Assembly: GCA_045578865.1 (NCBI GenBank)
Contig: JAZNLB010000003.1
Coordinates: forward strand, 3,010-67,009
From: RGIG2041 sp045578865
GTDB taxonomy: Bacteria; Bacillota; Clostridia; UBA1381; UMGS1253
Direction of reading: 5' to 3'
Length of the DNA stretch: 64,000 nt
In this document: positions 35,801-44,810 of the stretch, one piece after another
How the letters are laid out: each line of letters begins with the position of its first letter
Numbering within the stretch: the stretch's first letter is position 1
Notes under the pieces: model-generated
Told to the model about the DNA's origin: nothing
The model's input: only the letters and a program-made list of their open reading frames with translations
Databases searched by the model: none
Made by a program: the position numbers and the translations under genes

Positions 35801-36395
35801 GGATGCCATTGAGGAGTATAAGGCGGTTAAGGAAAGATTTGACTTTTTGTCGGAGCAGCTCAGCGACCTTACCGAAGCCAAGGTGGATTTGGAAAAACTG
35901 ATTGCTTCCATCCAAGAAAAGATGAAGGAGCAGTTTAAGGAGCAGTTTGCGGTTATTAACAAGCATTTTTCAGAGACATTTACGGCACTGTTCGGCGGCG
36001 GCCGCGCGGAGCTGAAATTGGTAGACCCGGACAATGTGCTTGAAAGCAGTATTGAAATTGAGGCACAGCCACCGGGCAAGAAACTGCAAAACTTGAGTCT
36101 GCTTTCGGGCGGCGAGATGGCATTTACGGCGATTGCGCTGTTGTTTGCAATTTTGAAGGTGCGTCCGACTCCGTTTTGCGTGCTTGACGAAATTGAGGCG
36201 GCGCTCGATGAATCGAATGTATACCGCTTTGCAGACTATGTGCGTGATTACAGCAAAAAGACGCAGTTTATTTTGGTTACGCATCGTCGCGGTACGATGG
36301 AGGCGGCAGACCTGCTTTATGGTGTAACCATGCAGGAAAAGGGCGTATCCAAGCTTTTGGCATTGCGTCTTGATGAAGCACAGAATTTAGAATAG
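32826..36395 (+). CDS. smc: Chromosome partition protein SMC
   Basis: This 1189-residue condensin ATPase organises and segregates the chromosome. It has Walker A GPNGSGKSN (31-39), two long coiled coils, a hinge at about 500-650, the C-terminal signature LSLLSGGEM and Walker B PFCVLDEIEAALD. The signature reads GGEMAFTAIALLF where GGERALTAIALLF is common. I chose TTG at 32826 because AGGGGAG then has proper spacing and the protein begins MYLKSIELVGFKSFADKT, as SMC proteins do. An ATG two codons earlier (32820) touches the RBS. Confidence 0.95.
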   Translation: MYLKSIELVGFKSFADKTILNFEPGVTGVVGPNGSGKSNISDAIRWVMGEMSAKALRGGNMQDVIFNGTEKRKPLGYAQVSLTLDNSNRAFCVDFDEVCVSRRVYRSGESEYYINGAQCRLKDIHELFMDTGLGREGYSIIGQGKVSEIVSGKNEERRIMLDEASGISKYRHRKEEAQRKLGHTEENLVRIRDIVTELETQVEPLFKQSEKAKKYLNLRESLKKIDLNLFIRSTDRLKKDGDETDKNFIIVTEQLTQAQGAYSETERKIEEENTKADAQEHLALQLHTQSTDTEVVIREYLGEIEVLRQKVESGKTASGRSAADVQNLKTRLQAAQENHAGIEGERRALEEQLDAKKKELADLEQESRAAAQQYETHVRSINDAKSDMIEKLNAIAELKAKLSSYEAFKTGFAERKQALLQTQAVGEQTIAALREKKERAETLLLKKQEEIVEMEKEISVLERDILIRDGEFAAAEFARIGATETLGKKASRLSMLREMEKDFEGFNRSVKGVLEAYGRGELKQVSLHGALSALIEVEPKAVIAIETVLGAAAQNIVVETEEDAKAAIAYLKQNKLGRVTFLPVSSVKGMQLEEEKEVKNMRGFVAMADAMVSTDVHFKQIISHLLGKTVVVDSMDNAIAISRKFGYRFRIVTLEGEVLNAGGAITGGSVNKHTGLLSRAGEIKTLEKEAAEFQKKVDAADEQMKVIKAAIASLEENKAEKAQAINLARQESVRLRADADYAAQELDSGENAVAAAELEKEQIELQMKQTNDNIALVINQITSNEFAVEATNKTITEMEAGLADCEAARALAGEAVADKQIEITSIGRDVFALRQRAADVLMQIGEVARDIESREADIRANDDAAVQMLGQIEQKQALVEETKKKSEQIYADIDAANKARAAAKAAAAQLMEDSKEAREKIFALREEQNRINARRIKISEELETLSERIWEEYELTYSAALEYKAEIGTVTEAQKELASLRGQIRALGNVNVDAIEEYKAVKERFDFLSEQLSDLTEAKVDLEKLIASIQEKMKEQFKEQFAVINKHFSETFTALFGGGRAELKLVDPDNVLESSIEIEAQPPGKKLQNLSLLSGGEMAFTAIALLFAILKVRPTPFCVLDEIEAALDESNVYRFADYVRDYSKKTQFILVTHRRGTMEAADLLYGVTMQEKGVSKLLALRLDEAQNLE

Positions 36396-36406
36396 GAATG
36401 AAGGAA

Positions 36407-37318
36407 ATGAGATTTTTAGATAAGCTCAAAAGCGGGATTGCAAAGACAAGAGATGCCTTTTCGGAAAAGGTAAGCATCATCTTTTCTGCATTTACACATG
36501 TGGATGAAGAATTGTTTGAAGAACTGGAAGAGGCGCTCATTACGGCGGATGTGGGATTTGAAACATCCATGGAAATTATTGAAAATCTGCGTGAGCGTGT
36601 AAAACGAGAGCGTACGCAAGAACCGCAACAGGTTCAAACGATGCTCGGCGAGGTTATTTCCGAAATGCTTACCGAAACGCAGACGCCGTTTTTACATGAC
36701 GATAAGCCGGCGGTGTTGCTTGTCATCGGTGTCAACGGGGTGGGTAAAACTACGAGCATCGGTAAATTGGCAATGCATTTTAAAAATCAGGGAAAGAAAG
36801 TGATGCTTGCGGCGGCAGATACATTCCGTGCGGCAGCTATAGACCAACTCGACATCTGGGCGCAGCGCAGCAGTTGCGAAATTATCAAACACGCCGAAGG
36901 AGCAGACCCCGGGGCTGTGGTGTTTGATGCGCTTGCGGCGGCAAAGGCGAGGGGTTGCGACCTTTTGATTTGTGATACGGCAGGCAGACTGCACAACAAA
37001 AAGAATTTGATGGATGAACTTGGCAAGATTTCGCGCATCATTGACCGTGAAGCACCGAATTTTCAAAAACAGGTCCTGCTTGTTTTAGATGCGACAACGG
37101 GGCAAAATGCCATCAGCCAGGCAAAACTTTTCTCGGAAAGTGCCGGCATTGACGGCATCATTTTGACAAAACTTGACGGAACGGCAAAAGGCGGCGTTGT
37201 GATTGGCATTTGCCGTGAGCAGAGTATACCGGTACGGTTTGTCGGGATTGGAGAAGGGATAAATGATTTGCAGCCGTTTGACGCTGCGGATTTTGCAAAA
37301 GCATTATTGGAACAGTAA
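36407..37318 (+). CDS. ftsY: Signal recognition particle receptor FtsY
   Basis: This 303-residue SRP-type GTPase docks ribosomes carrying membrane proteins to the translocon. The NG domain shows GVNGVGKTTSIGKLA (G1), DTFRAAAIDQL, DTAGRLHNK (G3), TKLDGTAKGG (G4) and the closing GIGEGINDLQPFD. The acidic A domain is nearly absent, as in many Firmicutes. It follows smc directly. The ATG at 36407 uses TAGGA; an ATG at 36398 is an alternative that leaves too little RBS spacing. Confidence 0.95.
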   Translation: MRFLDKLKSGIAKTRDAFSEKVSIIFSAFTHVDEELFEELEEALITADVGFETSMEIIENLRERVKRERTQEPQQVQTMLGEVISEMLTETQTPFLHDDKPAVLLVIGVNGVGKTTSIGKLAMHFKNQGKKVMLAAADTFRAAAIDQLDIWAQRSSCEIIKHAEGADPGAVVFDALAAAKARGCDLLICDTAGRLHNKKNLMDELGKISRIIDREAPNFQKQVLLVLDATTGQNAISQAKLFSESAGIDGIILTKLDGTAKGGVVIGICREQSIPVRFVGIGEGINDLQPFDAADFAKALLEQ

Positions 37319-37348
37319 AGGATTTTGTTTTCGAAAGGATGTGAAACA

Positions 37349-40135
37349 GTGGCTTTTAACGAAAAAGATTTTCAAAATGCGAAGACGGTAAATACCAAAC
37401 ACCCTAGAGAAAAACGCCTTTTAACGATCTGGATTGTACTTGGTTTGCTTGGCGTATTGTTGGTGGCGGCTTTGACGATGTATGTTCGTTATATCCGCAT
37501 TTACGAAGTCGGCGCACAGTTTACCGAAGTGTACTGGACGAACTTGCGTACGAGCATTGTTGCACAAATTGCGAGTTTTCTTGTTGTGTTCGTGCTCTTT
37601 ACGGTCAACAACCTCGTTATCCGAAAGATTGTGTGGAGAGAACATAGCGATTTAAAAGTAATTTCGAATTTGCTGCCGATGCTTTTGGTCACTGCGGTCA
37701 TTGCGTTTGTCGCCAGTCGTTTTATCAGCGAAAGTGTCTATACGCGTTTTCTGGAATTTGCCAATGCAACGAGTTTCGGATTGACGGATCCGCTTTTGGG
37801 GCAGGATATCGGCTATTATATGTTCCAAAGACCGTTTATCATGTCTGTGGTGGATAGTGCAAAAGTGATTTTGATTATTCAGGCGGCTTATACGGTTATT
37901 GCATATTGCATTTTATATGCGCGTATGGGTGTGGATAGTTTTGGAGATATCTTTAAAAGCCGTCCGGTGCTGGTGCATTGTTTCGTAGATGTTTTTCTGA
38001 TTTTTCTTTGCATTGCGCTCACCTTTAAATTTAATTCGGAAAATTTGCTTTATGGCGCCTTTGGCAACAACTTAAACGGCGCAGGTTATACGGACACTTA
38101 TGTATGGCAGGCATATTATAAGTGTGCGCCGATTGTTCTTTTGCTTTCGGTTGCCGTTACGGTATTTATGCTGATGCGCGGTAAAATCAAGGGCGCAATC
38201 GGTGGCGTACTGTTGTTTCCGGCAGCTTGGGTTTTAACGGCAGTGATTTCGCTTGGCGTGCAAACGCTTGTGGTTGCACCTAATGACATTGCCATTGAGT
38301 CGGACAATATCTGCAACAATATCCTTATGACGCGCAGTGCCTACGGTTTGGACAAAATCAGAGAAATTGCGCTTCCGATTAACAATACGCTGACCCAAAG
38401 TGATTTGGATGCAAATCAAGAAACGATAGACAACATTCGAGTGCTGGATTACAATTCAACGGTGACGGCTTTTAACAAGCTGCAGGGCATCAAACCGTAT
38501 TACACATTTAAAAATACGGATGTATCTGCCTATACGATGAATGGCAGAAAAACTACGCTTGCCATCGGTGCAAGAGAACTGGATTACGAAAAACTTGCAA
38601 CGGATGCAAACGACAGTTATGTAAACAAAACCTATAAATATACACATGGTTACGGTGTTGCGGTAAGCCCGATGCACCGTGCGACGGCCGAGGGGCAGCC
38701 GGATTTTGTGGCAAAGGATATTCCGCAGGAAACGATTGAGGGCTTTCCGAACATCACACAGCCGCGTATCTATTATGGTGAGTATACAAATAGCCATGTG
38801 ATTGTAAATACCAAACTCAGGGAAATTGACTATTCCGAAGGTCAGACCAATGTGGAGTTTTCCTACGATGGTGCAGGTGGTATTGCGCTTGACGGATTTA
38901 ACCGCATATTGTTTGCTTTTTTAGAAGGCGACTACAAGATGCTTATGTCCGGTCAGGTGACCAATCAGTCTCGCATTTTAACCAATCGCAATGTGCGCGA
39001 ACGCGTACGCAGTGTAGCGCCATTTTTTGTCTATGACGAAAATCCGTATCTGGTAGTTACGGCGGATGGAAAACTCAAGTGGATTATAGATGCCTATACC
39101 GTGTCGGACCAGTTTCCGTATGCTCAGACATATTCGGCGGGCTTTAACTATATCCGAAATTCCATCAAAGTGGTTGTAGATGCCTATGATGGAACGGTGC
39201 ATTTTTATATTGCCGATACAACCGATCCGATTGCGCTGACCTATCAAAAAATTTATCCGTCTTTGTTTGAAGACGGTGCGATTCCGGAGGATATCCGCGC
39301 CCATGTGCGCTATCCGGAATATCTGTTTAATGTGCAGGCACAGATGTATAAAAAGTATCATATCACAGACCCGCATGTATTTTATAACAGCAGTGATATC
39401 TGGGATATCGCCAAGGAAAAGTCCGGAGATAAGGACGCGCAGTATATTGTACCGTACTACAACATGATGCGCCTTTACGGACTTGAGCAAAATGGTTTGA
39501 GCTTGTATCTGACGATGCCGTTTACGATTTTAAACAAGGACTACATCAGCAGTTATTTTGTTGCCGGTTCGGATGGTGACAGTTACGGTCAACTTGTGAG
39601 TTACAGGTTTATTAACGCTGAAAAGAATGCCTACGGCACGATGCAGATGGAAAATCGCATTGATAACGACCCGGAGATTTCCGGTCAGATGACATTGTGG
39701 GGACAGGGCGGCTCCAATGTAGTGCGAGGCAACATGATTATTGTACCTGTCAAGGATTCGCTTCTGTATGTAGAGCCGGTGTATATCACTACCAACAATG
39801 CGGCTTCCTTCCCGGAATTGAAGCGCGTTATTGTAGGGTATAAGGAAAATATTGTGATGGAGACAACTTTGCAGGCCTGTCTTGCAAAATTGTTTGGAGA
39901 TGGCGGTATAGTACAAGCGCAGACACCACCGTTGCAGCAGGAGACCGAGGTGCTTTTGCCGGACGAGAGCGAAACGCAAGTACCGCCGATTGCACAACAG
40001 GATGTATTGGAGAAGGTGCGACAGTTGTATGCAACTTATAAGCAATACAACGCCGCCGGAGATTTTGAAAATGCCGGCAAGGCATTGGCGGAACTGGACA
40101 GACTTTTAACGGATAGTGCAGGCATCGTTCAATAA
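37349..40135 (+). CDS. UPF0182 family membrane protein
   Basis: This 928-residue protein has about seven membrane segments in its first 310 residues, then a large extracytoplasmic domain, matching UPF0182 (COG1615), whose function is unknown. A Pro/Gln/Glu-rich linker near 860-885 leads to a short helical tail (QLYATYKQYNAAGDFENAGKALAELD). The start is probably GTG at 37349 behind AAGGATG; no ATG is suitably placed. It lies 30 bp after ftsY and ends at a strong terminator, so it may be a single-gene unit or read-through from ftsY. Confidence 0.88.
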   Translation: MAFNEKDFQNAKTVNTKHPREKRLLTIWIVLGLLGVLLVAALTMYVRYIRIYEVGAQFTEVYWTNLRTSIVAQIASFLVVFVLFTVNNLVIRKIVWREHSDLKVISNLLPMLLVTAVIAFVASRFISESVYTRFLEFANATSFGLTDPLLGQDIGYYMFQRPFIMSVVDSAKVILIIQAAYTVIAYCILYARMGVDSFGDIFKSRPVLVHCFVDVFLIFLCIALTFKFNSENLLYGAFGNNLNGAGYTDTYVWQAYYKCAPIVLLLSVAVTVFMLMRGKIKGAIGGVLLFPAAWVLTAVISLGVQTLVVAPNDIAIESDNICNNILMTRSAYGLDKIREIALPINNTLTQSDLDANQETIDNIRVLDYNSTVTAFNKLQGIKPYYTFKNTDVSAYTMNGRKTTLAIGARELDYEKLATDANDSYVNKTYKYTHGYGVAVSPMHRATAEGQPDFVAKDIPQETIEGFPNITQPRIYYGEYTNSHVIVNTKLREIDYSEGQTNVEFSYDGAGGIALDGFNRILFAFLEGDYKMLMSGQVTNQSRILTNRNVRERVRSVAPFFVYDENPYLVVTADGKLKWIIDAYTVSDQFPYAQTYSAGFNYIRNSIKVVVDAYDGTVHFYIADTTDPIALTYQKIYPSLFEDGAIPEDIRAHVRYPEYLFNVQAQMYKKYHITDPHVFYNSSDIWDIAKEKSGDKDAQYIVPYYNMMRLYGLEQNGLSLYLTMPFTILNKDYISSYFVAGSDGDSYGQLVSYRFINAEKNAYGTMQMENRIDNDPEISGQMTLWGQGGSNVVRGNMIIVPVKDSLLYVEPVYITTNNAASFPELKRVIVGYKENIVMETTLQACLAKLFGDGGIVQAQTPPLQQETEVLLPDESETQVPPIAQQDVLEKVRQLYATYKQYNAAGDFENAGKALAELDRLLTDSAGIVQ

Positions 40136-40140
40136 AAAAC

Positions 40141-40180
40141 AAAAATTGCATCCCATAAAAAATATGGGATGCAATTTTTT
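40141..40180 (+). terminator. Strong rho-independent terminator
   Basis: A 17-bp perfect stem (40141-40157 with 40163-40179) has a 5-nt A loop and a T-run. Confidence 0.9.
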
Positions 40181-40341
40181 AATATCGTTTTAATTCCTGA
40201 GCAGTGCGGTTTTGAATAAAGAGGCATACAACTGATAGCCGGAGGCATTCAAGAGTGCACTGTCTTTAAAAACAGGAAGCGCCGCAAAATGACAAGTATA
40301 AAAAGCATGGTGATTGCAAAAAATATATCAGGTGATTTTTT

Positions 40342-41178
40342 ATGTGGAAACGCTATTTTGTGGAGTATGCTTGCGTTGCGCTGGGTGCGCTGACTCTGGC
40401 GTTGGGGCTTAATGTCTTTTTAGTGCCGATGCAGCTGTCGGTCGGCGGTGTCGGCTCGATCGGTACGGTTCTTTTGTATCTTATAAACCTGCCTCTTTCG
40501 GTGACCAATCTCGTTATAAATGCAGGGCTGTTTGTTGTAGGATATAAGTATCTTGGCAAGGCGATGCTTGTAAAAACAGTGGCGGGTATTTTGTTTTTGT
40601 CCTTGTTTTTATCGCTTACAGAAAAGCTGCCTGCCTTTACGGACGATGTTTTACTGGCAGCACTGTTCGGCGGTTTATTGTGTGGGGCAGGCGTTGGTAT
40701 CGTTGTGCGCTTTGAAGGCTCTACGGGTGGAAGCGATTTTGCGGCGGTGATTTTGCATCATATATTTGCACATCTGTCGGTGCCGATTTTGCTTTTGCTT
40801 TTGGATTTGGCAGTTGTGTTTGTCAGCGGATTTATATTTGAAAGTGTGGCGGTGACGCTTTATTCTGTGTTGGCGCTTGCGGTTGCAGCTAAGACGGCGG
40901 ATATGATTTTGACCATGGGTGATATGGCAAAATCCGTATTCGTTCTGTCCGAAAAAGCAGATGAAATTGCAGGATATATCCATGAAAAAATAGAGCGCGG
41001 CGTAACGGGAGTGCATAGTCGCGGCATGTATACAAAAAAAGACAGGTTGATGCTTTTGTGTGCAGTCAGCCCCAAACAACTGCCCATGCTTGTGCACGGA
41101 ATAAAACAAATTGATAAAACGGCTTTTATCATTATTACAGATGCACATCGGGTGGTGGGCGAGGGCTTTAAAAAATAA
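40342..41178 (+). CDS. YitT family membrane protein
   Basis: This 278-residue protein has five or six membrane helices (two DUF161-type repeats, with GGVGSIGTVLLYL and the conserved FEGSTGGSDFAAVIL) and a C-terminal soluble DUF2179 domain (about 195-278, VTGVHSRGMYTKKDRLMLLCAVSPKQLP). The substrate of the family is unknown; transport or regulation is assumed. AGGTGAT precedes the ATG. It is a single-gene unit. Confidence 0.87.
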   Translation: MWKRYFVEYACVALGALTLALGLNVFLVPMQLSVGGVGSIGTVLLYLINLPLSVTNLVINAGLFVVGYKYLGKAMLVKTVAGILFLSLFLSLTEKLPAFTDDVLLAALFGGLLCGAGVGIVVRFEGSTGGSDFAAVILHHIFAHLSVPILLLLLDLAVVFVSGFIFESVAVTLYSVLALAVAAKTADMILTMGDMAKSVFVLSEKADEIAGYIHEKIERGVTGVHSRGMYTKKDRLMLLCAVSPKQLPMLVHGIKQIDKTAFIIITDAHRVVGEGFKK

Positions 41179-41225
41179 ATAAACCGTATTCCCCTCGGCT
41201 TATGAACGAATACTACGGCGAAGGC

Positions 41226-41254
41226 TTGACAGCACAAAGGCCATAAGGTACAAT
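41226..41254 (+). promoter_or_regulatory. Promoter of nrdG
   Basis: TTGACA (41226-41231), 17 bp, TACAAT (41249-41254). Confidence 0.82.
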
Positions 41255-41274
41255 GAGCAAAAGGAGTGAATGCT

Positions 41275-41964
41275 ATGCAGATTTGCAGTTTAATTAAACT
41301 ATCCTTAAACGATTACCCGGGCAAGATGGCGTGCACATTGTTTACCGGTGGATGCAATTTGCGTTGCCCGTTTTGTCATAATGGACCGCTTGTACTGGAG
41401 GAGCCGATAGCGGAAGTAGCACAAGAGGAGTTTTTTGCTTTTTTACAAAAACGCAAGGGAATTTTAGATGGCGTATGCATCAGTGGCGGCGAGCCTCTTT
41501 TGCAACCGGATATTGAACCATTTATCCGCAAAATCAAGGCACTTGATTACAGCGTGAAGCTTGACACCAATGGCACGATGCCCGACAAACTGATAGCGCT
41601 TTGCGAGCAGGAGCTTATAGATTATGTGGCGATGGACATCAAAAACAGCAAAGAAAAGTATGCACTTACCGTCGGCGTCGAAAATTTTGATATAGCAAAA
41701 ATCGAAAAAAGTGTGGATTATTTGCTTTCGGGTAAGGTGGAATATGAGTTTCGGACTACCCTTGTAGCGGAATTTCACACACCACAAGATATTGTGGATA
41801 TAGGAAAATGGATTTCGGGGGCAAAACGCTACTATATGGCAGTGTTTCGCGATGGAGAAACCGTGATACATAGTGGCTTGCACGCCCCGAAAAGTGCGGA
41901 TTTACAGGCGTTTGAAGCTGCTGTAACGCCTTTTGTCGGGGAAGTGCATTTGCGTGGCATATAA
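41275..41964 (+). CDS. nrdG: Anaerobic ribonucleotide reductase activating protein
   Basis: This 229-residue radical SAM enzyme installs the glycyl radical on NrdD. The cluster motif CNLRCPFCHN is at about 27-36, followed by CISGGEPLLQP, the second family motif. The ATG at 41275 lies eight bases after AAAGGAG; a GTG at 41266 overlaps the RBS. It precedes nrdD, which has its own promoter. The sequence also fits the wider group of glycyl-radical activases, but the neighbour settles it. Confidence 0.92.
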   Translation: MQICSLIKLSLNDYPGKMACTLFTGGCNLRCPFCHNGPLVLEEPIAEVAQEEFFAFLQKRKGILDGVCISGGEPLLQPDIEPFIRKIKALDYSVKLDTNGTMPDKLIALCEQELIDYVAMDIKNSKEKYALTVGVENFDIAKIEKSVDYLLSGKVEYEFRTTLVAEFHTPQDIVDIGKWISGAKRYYMAVFRDGETVIHSGLHAPKSADLQAFEAAVTPFVGEVHLRGI

Positions 41965-41993
41965 CAAAATGTTGTGGTTTAAAAAATTTTTTT

Positions 41994-42007
41994 ACACAAT
42001 ATATTGA
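41994..42007. promoter_or_regulatory. Candidate NrdR box at the nrdD promoter
   Basis: ACACAATATATTGA fits the NrdR consensus and overlaps the nrdD -35 box. A weaker match at 41964-41977 lies about three helical turns upstream, as NrdR box pairs usually do. This suggests repression by NrdR at high dATP. Confidence 0.55.
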
Positions 42008-42032
42008 CAACAAAATATAGTAGTGTTATAAT
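42004..42032 (+). promoter_or_regulatory. Promoter of nrdD
   Basis: TTGACA (42004-42009), 17 bp, TATAAT (42027-42032). The transcript has a leader of about 110 nt containing the hairpin CCCGCTT/AAGTGGG, which I cannot match to a known riboswitch. Confidence 0.85.
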
Positions 42033-42149
42033 GGGTACAATCCCGCTTTTTCCGATAAGAGAAGTGGGAGAGTACTCATTTTTATTTTAAGTCATAATCG
42101 CTGATCGGAGCGAAAATCCGAAAAATTGAGAAAGTGGGGGGTATACAAG

Positions 42150-44510
42150 ATGTATCAGGTAATGAAACGCGACGGCGAGCTTGTGGAGTTCGATATTTCG
42201 AAAATCAGTGCAGCCATCACAAAAGCCTTTGATGCACAGGGCAAGCAGTATCATCCGAGCGTAATTGATTTGCTTGCGCTTAAAGTGACGGCAGAATTTG
42301 AGCCGAAAATCAAAAATGATGTTATTAAAGTGGAGGACATTCAGGATAGCGTGGAGTCCGTGCTCATTTTGGGCGGTTATGCCGATGTTGCAAAGGCATA
42401 TATTCTTTATCGTCGTCAGCGCGAAAAGGTGCGCGCAACGAAAGCAACCTTATTAAACTATAAAGACCTCGTAAACAGTTATGTTAAGGTAACGGACTGG
42501 CGTGTAAAGGAGAACTCAACGGTTACATATTCTGTAGGCGGTTTGATTTTGTCCAACTCCGGTGCGATTACCGCAAACTACTGGTTATCCGAAATCTACG
42601 ATGACGATATTGCAAACGCACATCGTCGCGCAGACATTCACATTCACGACCTTTCGATGTTGACAGGATATTGTGCGGGTTGGTCTTTAAAACAACTCAT
42701 TCAGGAAGGTCTTGGCGGCGTCAACGGAAAGATTACCTCCAAACCGGCAAGCCATTTATCCACACTGTGCAATCAAATGGTGAACTTCCTCGGTATCATG
42801 CAGAACGAGTGGGCAGGCGCGCAGGCGTTTTCTTCATTTGATACCTACCTTGCACCATTCGTAAAGGTGGACAACCTTTCTTATTACGAAGTGAAAAAGT
42901 GCATTGAGTCCTTCGTGTTCGGTGTAAATATCCCGAGCCGTTGGGGTACACAGGCACCGTTTTCCAATATCACTCTCGATTGGACCGTTCCGGCCGACCT
43001 TGCGGAGCAGAACTGTATCGTAGGCGGCAAGGAAGTAGACTTTAAGTACAAAGACTGTAAGGCCGAGATGGATATGATTAACAAGGCCTTCATCGAAATC
43101 ATGATTGAGGGTGATGCAAATGGTCGCGGATTCCAGTATCCGATTCCGACCTATTCCATCACACGCGATTTTGACTGGTCCGAATCCGAAAACAACAAGT
43201 TGCTCTTTGAGATGACCTCCAAATACGGCACACCGTACTTCTCTAACTACATCAACAGCGATATGGAGCCGAGTGATGTACGCAGTATGTGCTGCCGTCT
43301 GCGTCTGGATTTAAGAGAACTGCGTAAAAAGTCCGGTGGTTTCTTCGGTAGTGGTGAAAGTACCGGTAGCGTCGGTGTTGTAACGATCAATATGCCGCGT
43401 ATTGCGTATATGTCTGAAAACGAGCAGGAGTTCTATGCGCGTTTGGACAACTTAATGGATATTTCCGCGCGATCTTTGAAAATCAAGCGCACGGTTATCA
43501 CAAAACTGTTAAACGAAGGCTTGTATCCGTACACAAAGCGTTACCTCGGCTCGTTTGAAAACCACTTTTCGACCATTGGTTTGGTGGGTATGAACGAAGC
43601 GGGTTTGAATGCAAAGTGGCTCAAAGCGGATATGACGAGCGAAAAGACACAGAAGTTTACGCAGAATGTTTTAAATCATATGCGTGAAAGACTTTCCGAT
43701 TATCAGGAAAAGTACGGTGATTTGTACAACTTGGAAGCAACACCGGCCGAGTCGACTTCTTATCGTCTTGCAAAGCATGATGTAGAGCAGTTCGGTGACA
43801 TTGTTACCGCAAACGAAAATGGTACGCCGTACTACACCAACTCGTCGCATTTGCCGGTTGGTTACACCGACGATATTTTTGAAGCACTCTCCATTCAGGA
43901 TGATTTGCAGACCTTGTATACTTCGGGGACTGTATTTCATGCCTTCCTTGGCGAGAAGTTGCCGGATTGGAAAGCCGCAGCAACATTGGTTCGCAAGATT
44001 GCACAAAACCATCGCTTGCCGTATTACACACTTTCGCCGACCTACTCCGTATGTAAAAATCATGGTTACCTAAGCGGTGAGGTTTATACCTGCCCGCAGT
44101 GCGGCGAAAAGACAGAGGTTTACAGCCGTATCACAGGCTATTATCGTCCGGTACAAAACTGGAATGATGGTAAGAGTCAGGAATTTAAGGACAGAAAGGT
44201 TTACGATATAGAAAAATCCGATTTGCGTGCACCGGCAACCCCGATTCGCGCAGAGGATGCTCCGGTAAGTGCCCCGGCAGTAGAAAAGACCTTGTTGTTT
44301 ACAACAAAGACCTGCCCGAACTGTAAGATTGCGGCAACCATGCTCGGTAGTGCCGGCATCGAGTATACCAAGGTGGATGCCCAAGAGGTGGCCGATCTTA
44401 CAAAATCGCTTGGCATCACGCAGGCACCGACGCTTGTTGTAAGAGAAGGCGATAGCCAGAAAATTTACAGCGGTATTGGTGATATCACCAAGTATTTGCA
44501 AAATAACTAA
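42150..44510 (+). CDS. nrdD: Anaerobic ribonucleoside-triphosphate reductase with fused glutaredoxin-like domain
   Basis: This 786-residue class III reductase makes dNTPs without oxygen. It has an N-terminal ATP cone (1-95), the catalytic-core Cys175 region TGYCAGWSLKQL, a zinc motif CPQCGEK near 648 and the glycyl-radical loop RITGYYRP with Gly663. After a Pro/Ala linker, the last 75 residues form a glutaredoxin-like domain with CPNC (722-725) and the cis-Pro motif QAPTLVV. Many NrdD enzymes use formate; this tail suggests a thiol electron donor built into the same chain. The ATG at 42150 follows GGGGGGT. Confidence 0.95.
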   Translation: MYQVMKRDGELVEFDISKISAAITKAFDAQGKQYHPSVIDLLALKVTAEFEPKIKNDVIKVEDIQDSVESVLILGGYADVAKAYILYRRQREKVRATKATLLNYKDLVNSYVKVTDWRVKENSTVTYSVGGLILSNSGAITANYWLSEIYDDDIANAHRRADIHIHDLSMLTGYCAGWSLKQLIQEGLGGVNGKITSKPASHLSTLCNQMVNFLGIMQNEWAGAQAFSSFDTYLAPFVKVDNLSYYEVKKCIESFVFGVNIPSRWGTQAPFSNITLDWTVPADLAEQNCIVGGKEVDFKYKDCKAEMDMINKAFIEIMIEGDANGRGFQYPIPTYSITRDFDWSESENNKLLFEMTSKYGTPYFSNYINSDMEPSDVRSMCCRLRLDLRELRKKSGGFFGSGESTGSVGVVTINMPRIAYMSENEQEFYARLDNLMDISARSLKIKRTVITKLLNEGLYPYTKRYLGSFENHFSTIGLVGMNEAGLNAKWLKADMTSEKTQKFTQNVLNHMRERLSDYQEKYGDLYNLEATPAESTSYRLAKHDVEQFGDIVTANENGTPYYTNSSHLPVGYTDDIFEALSIQDDLQTLYTSGTVFHAFLGEKLPDWKAAATLVRKIAQNHRLPYYTLSPTYSVCKNHGYLSGEVYTCPQCGEKTEVYSRITGYYRPVQNWNDGKSQEFKDRKVYDIEKSDLRAPATPIRAEDAPVSAPAVEKTLLFTTKTCPNCKIAATMLGSAGIEYTKVDAQEVADLTKSLGITQAPTLVVREGDSQKIYSGIGDITKYLQNN

Positions 44511-44520
44511 GATACAATAA

Positions 44521-44546
44521 AAAAGCACCCGCAGGGTGCTTTTTTA
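44521..44546 (+). terminator. Terminator of nrdD
   Basis: Stem AGCACCC/GGGTGCT (44524-44530 with 44534-44540) has a 3-nt loop and a T-run. Confidence 0.88.
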
Positions 44547-44556
44547 TTGCGGATAA

Positions 44557-44691
44557 TTACTTTTCTTCTTCAATGTTTTCCAATGCCACTTTTACCGCCT
44601 TCACTACAAAAGAGATAAAGGGGCATGCTTTTCCGTCGATTGCTTTTTCAAAGGATATTCTACGCTTTGCAAAAGTAATGTTTTTGATAAA
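44557..44691 (-). pseudogene. Possible gene remnant
   Basis: A 44-codon open frame on the minus strand reads like real protein (FAKRRISFEKAIDGKACPF, then a helical tail ending ENIEEEK) but is preceded by an in-frame TAA with no ATG, GTG or TTG near its beginning and no RBS. It ends right beside the nrdD terminator. It may be the 3' end of a decayed gene or chance. I do not recognise it. The rest of 44547-44762 holds nothing I can assign. Confidence 0.28.
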
Positions 44692-44762
44692 TTAAAAGTG
44701 GTATTGGGTTTGATTCGTGGATACCGATTGTAAGTAAAAATTTGTGCCTAAACGCAGCTTGG

Positions 44763-44791
44763 TTGACAAAACTTGTAGAATTGTGTAAAAT
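44763..44791 (+). promoter_or_regulatory. Promoter of the isochorismatase-fold gene
   Basis: TTGACA (44763-44768), 17 bp, TAAAAT (44786-44791). Confidence 0.8.
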
Positions 44792-44810
44792 ATAAAAGAG
44801 GTGAAAGCAG

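Noticed and set aside
42033..42149. A riboswitch in the nrdD leader, such as a cobalamin type.
   Set aside because: No known aptamer motif could be matched. Only a weak hairpin and the NrdR box are visible.
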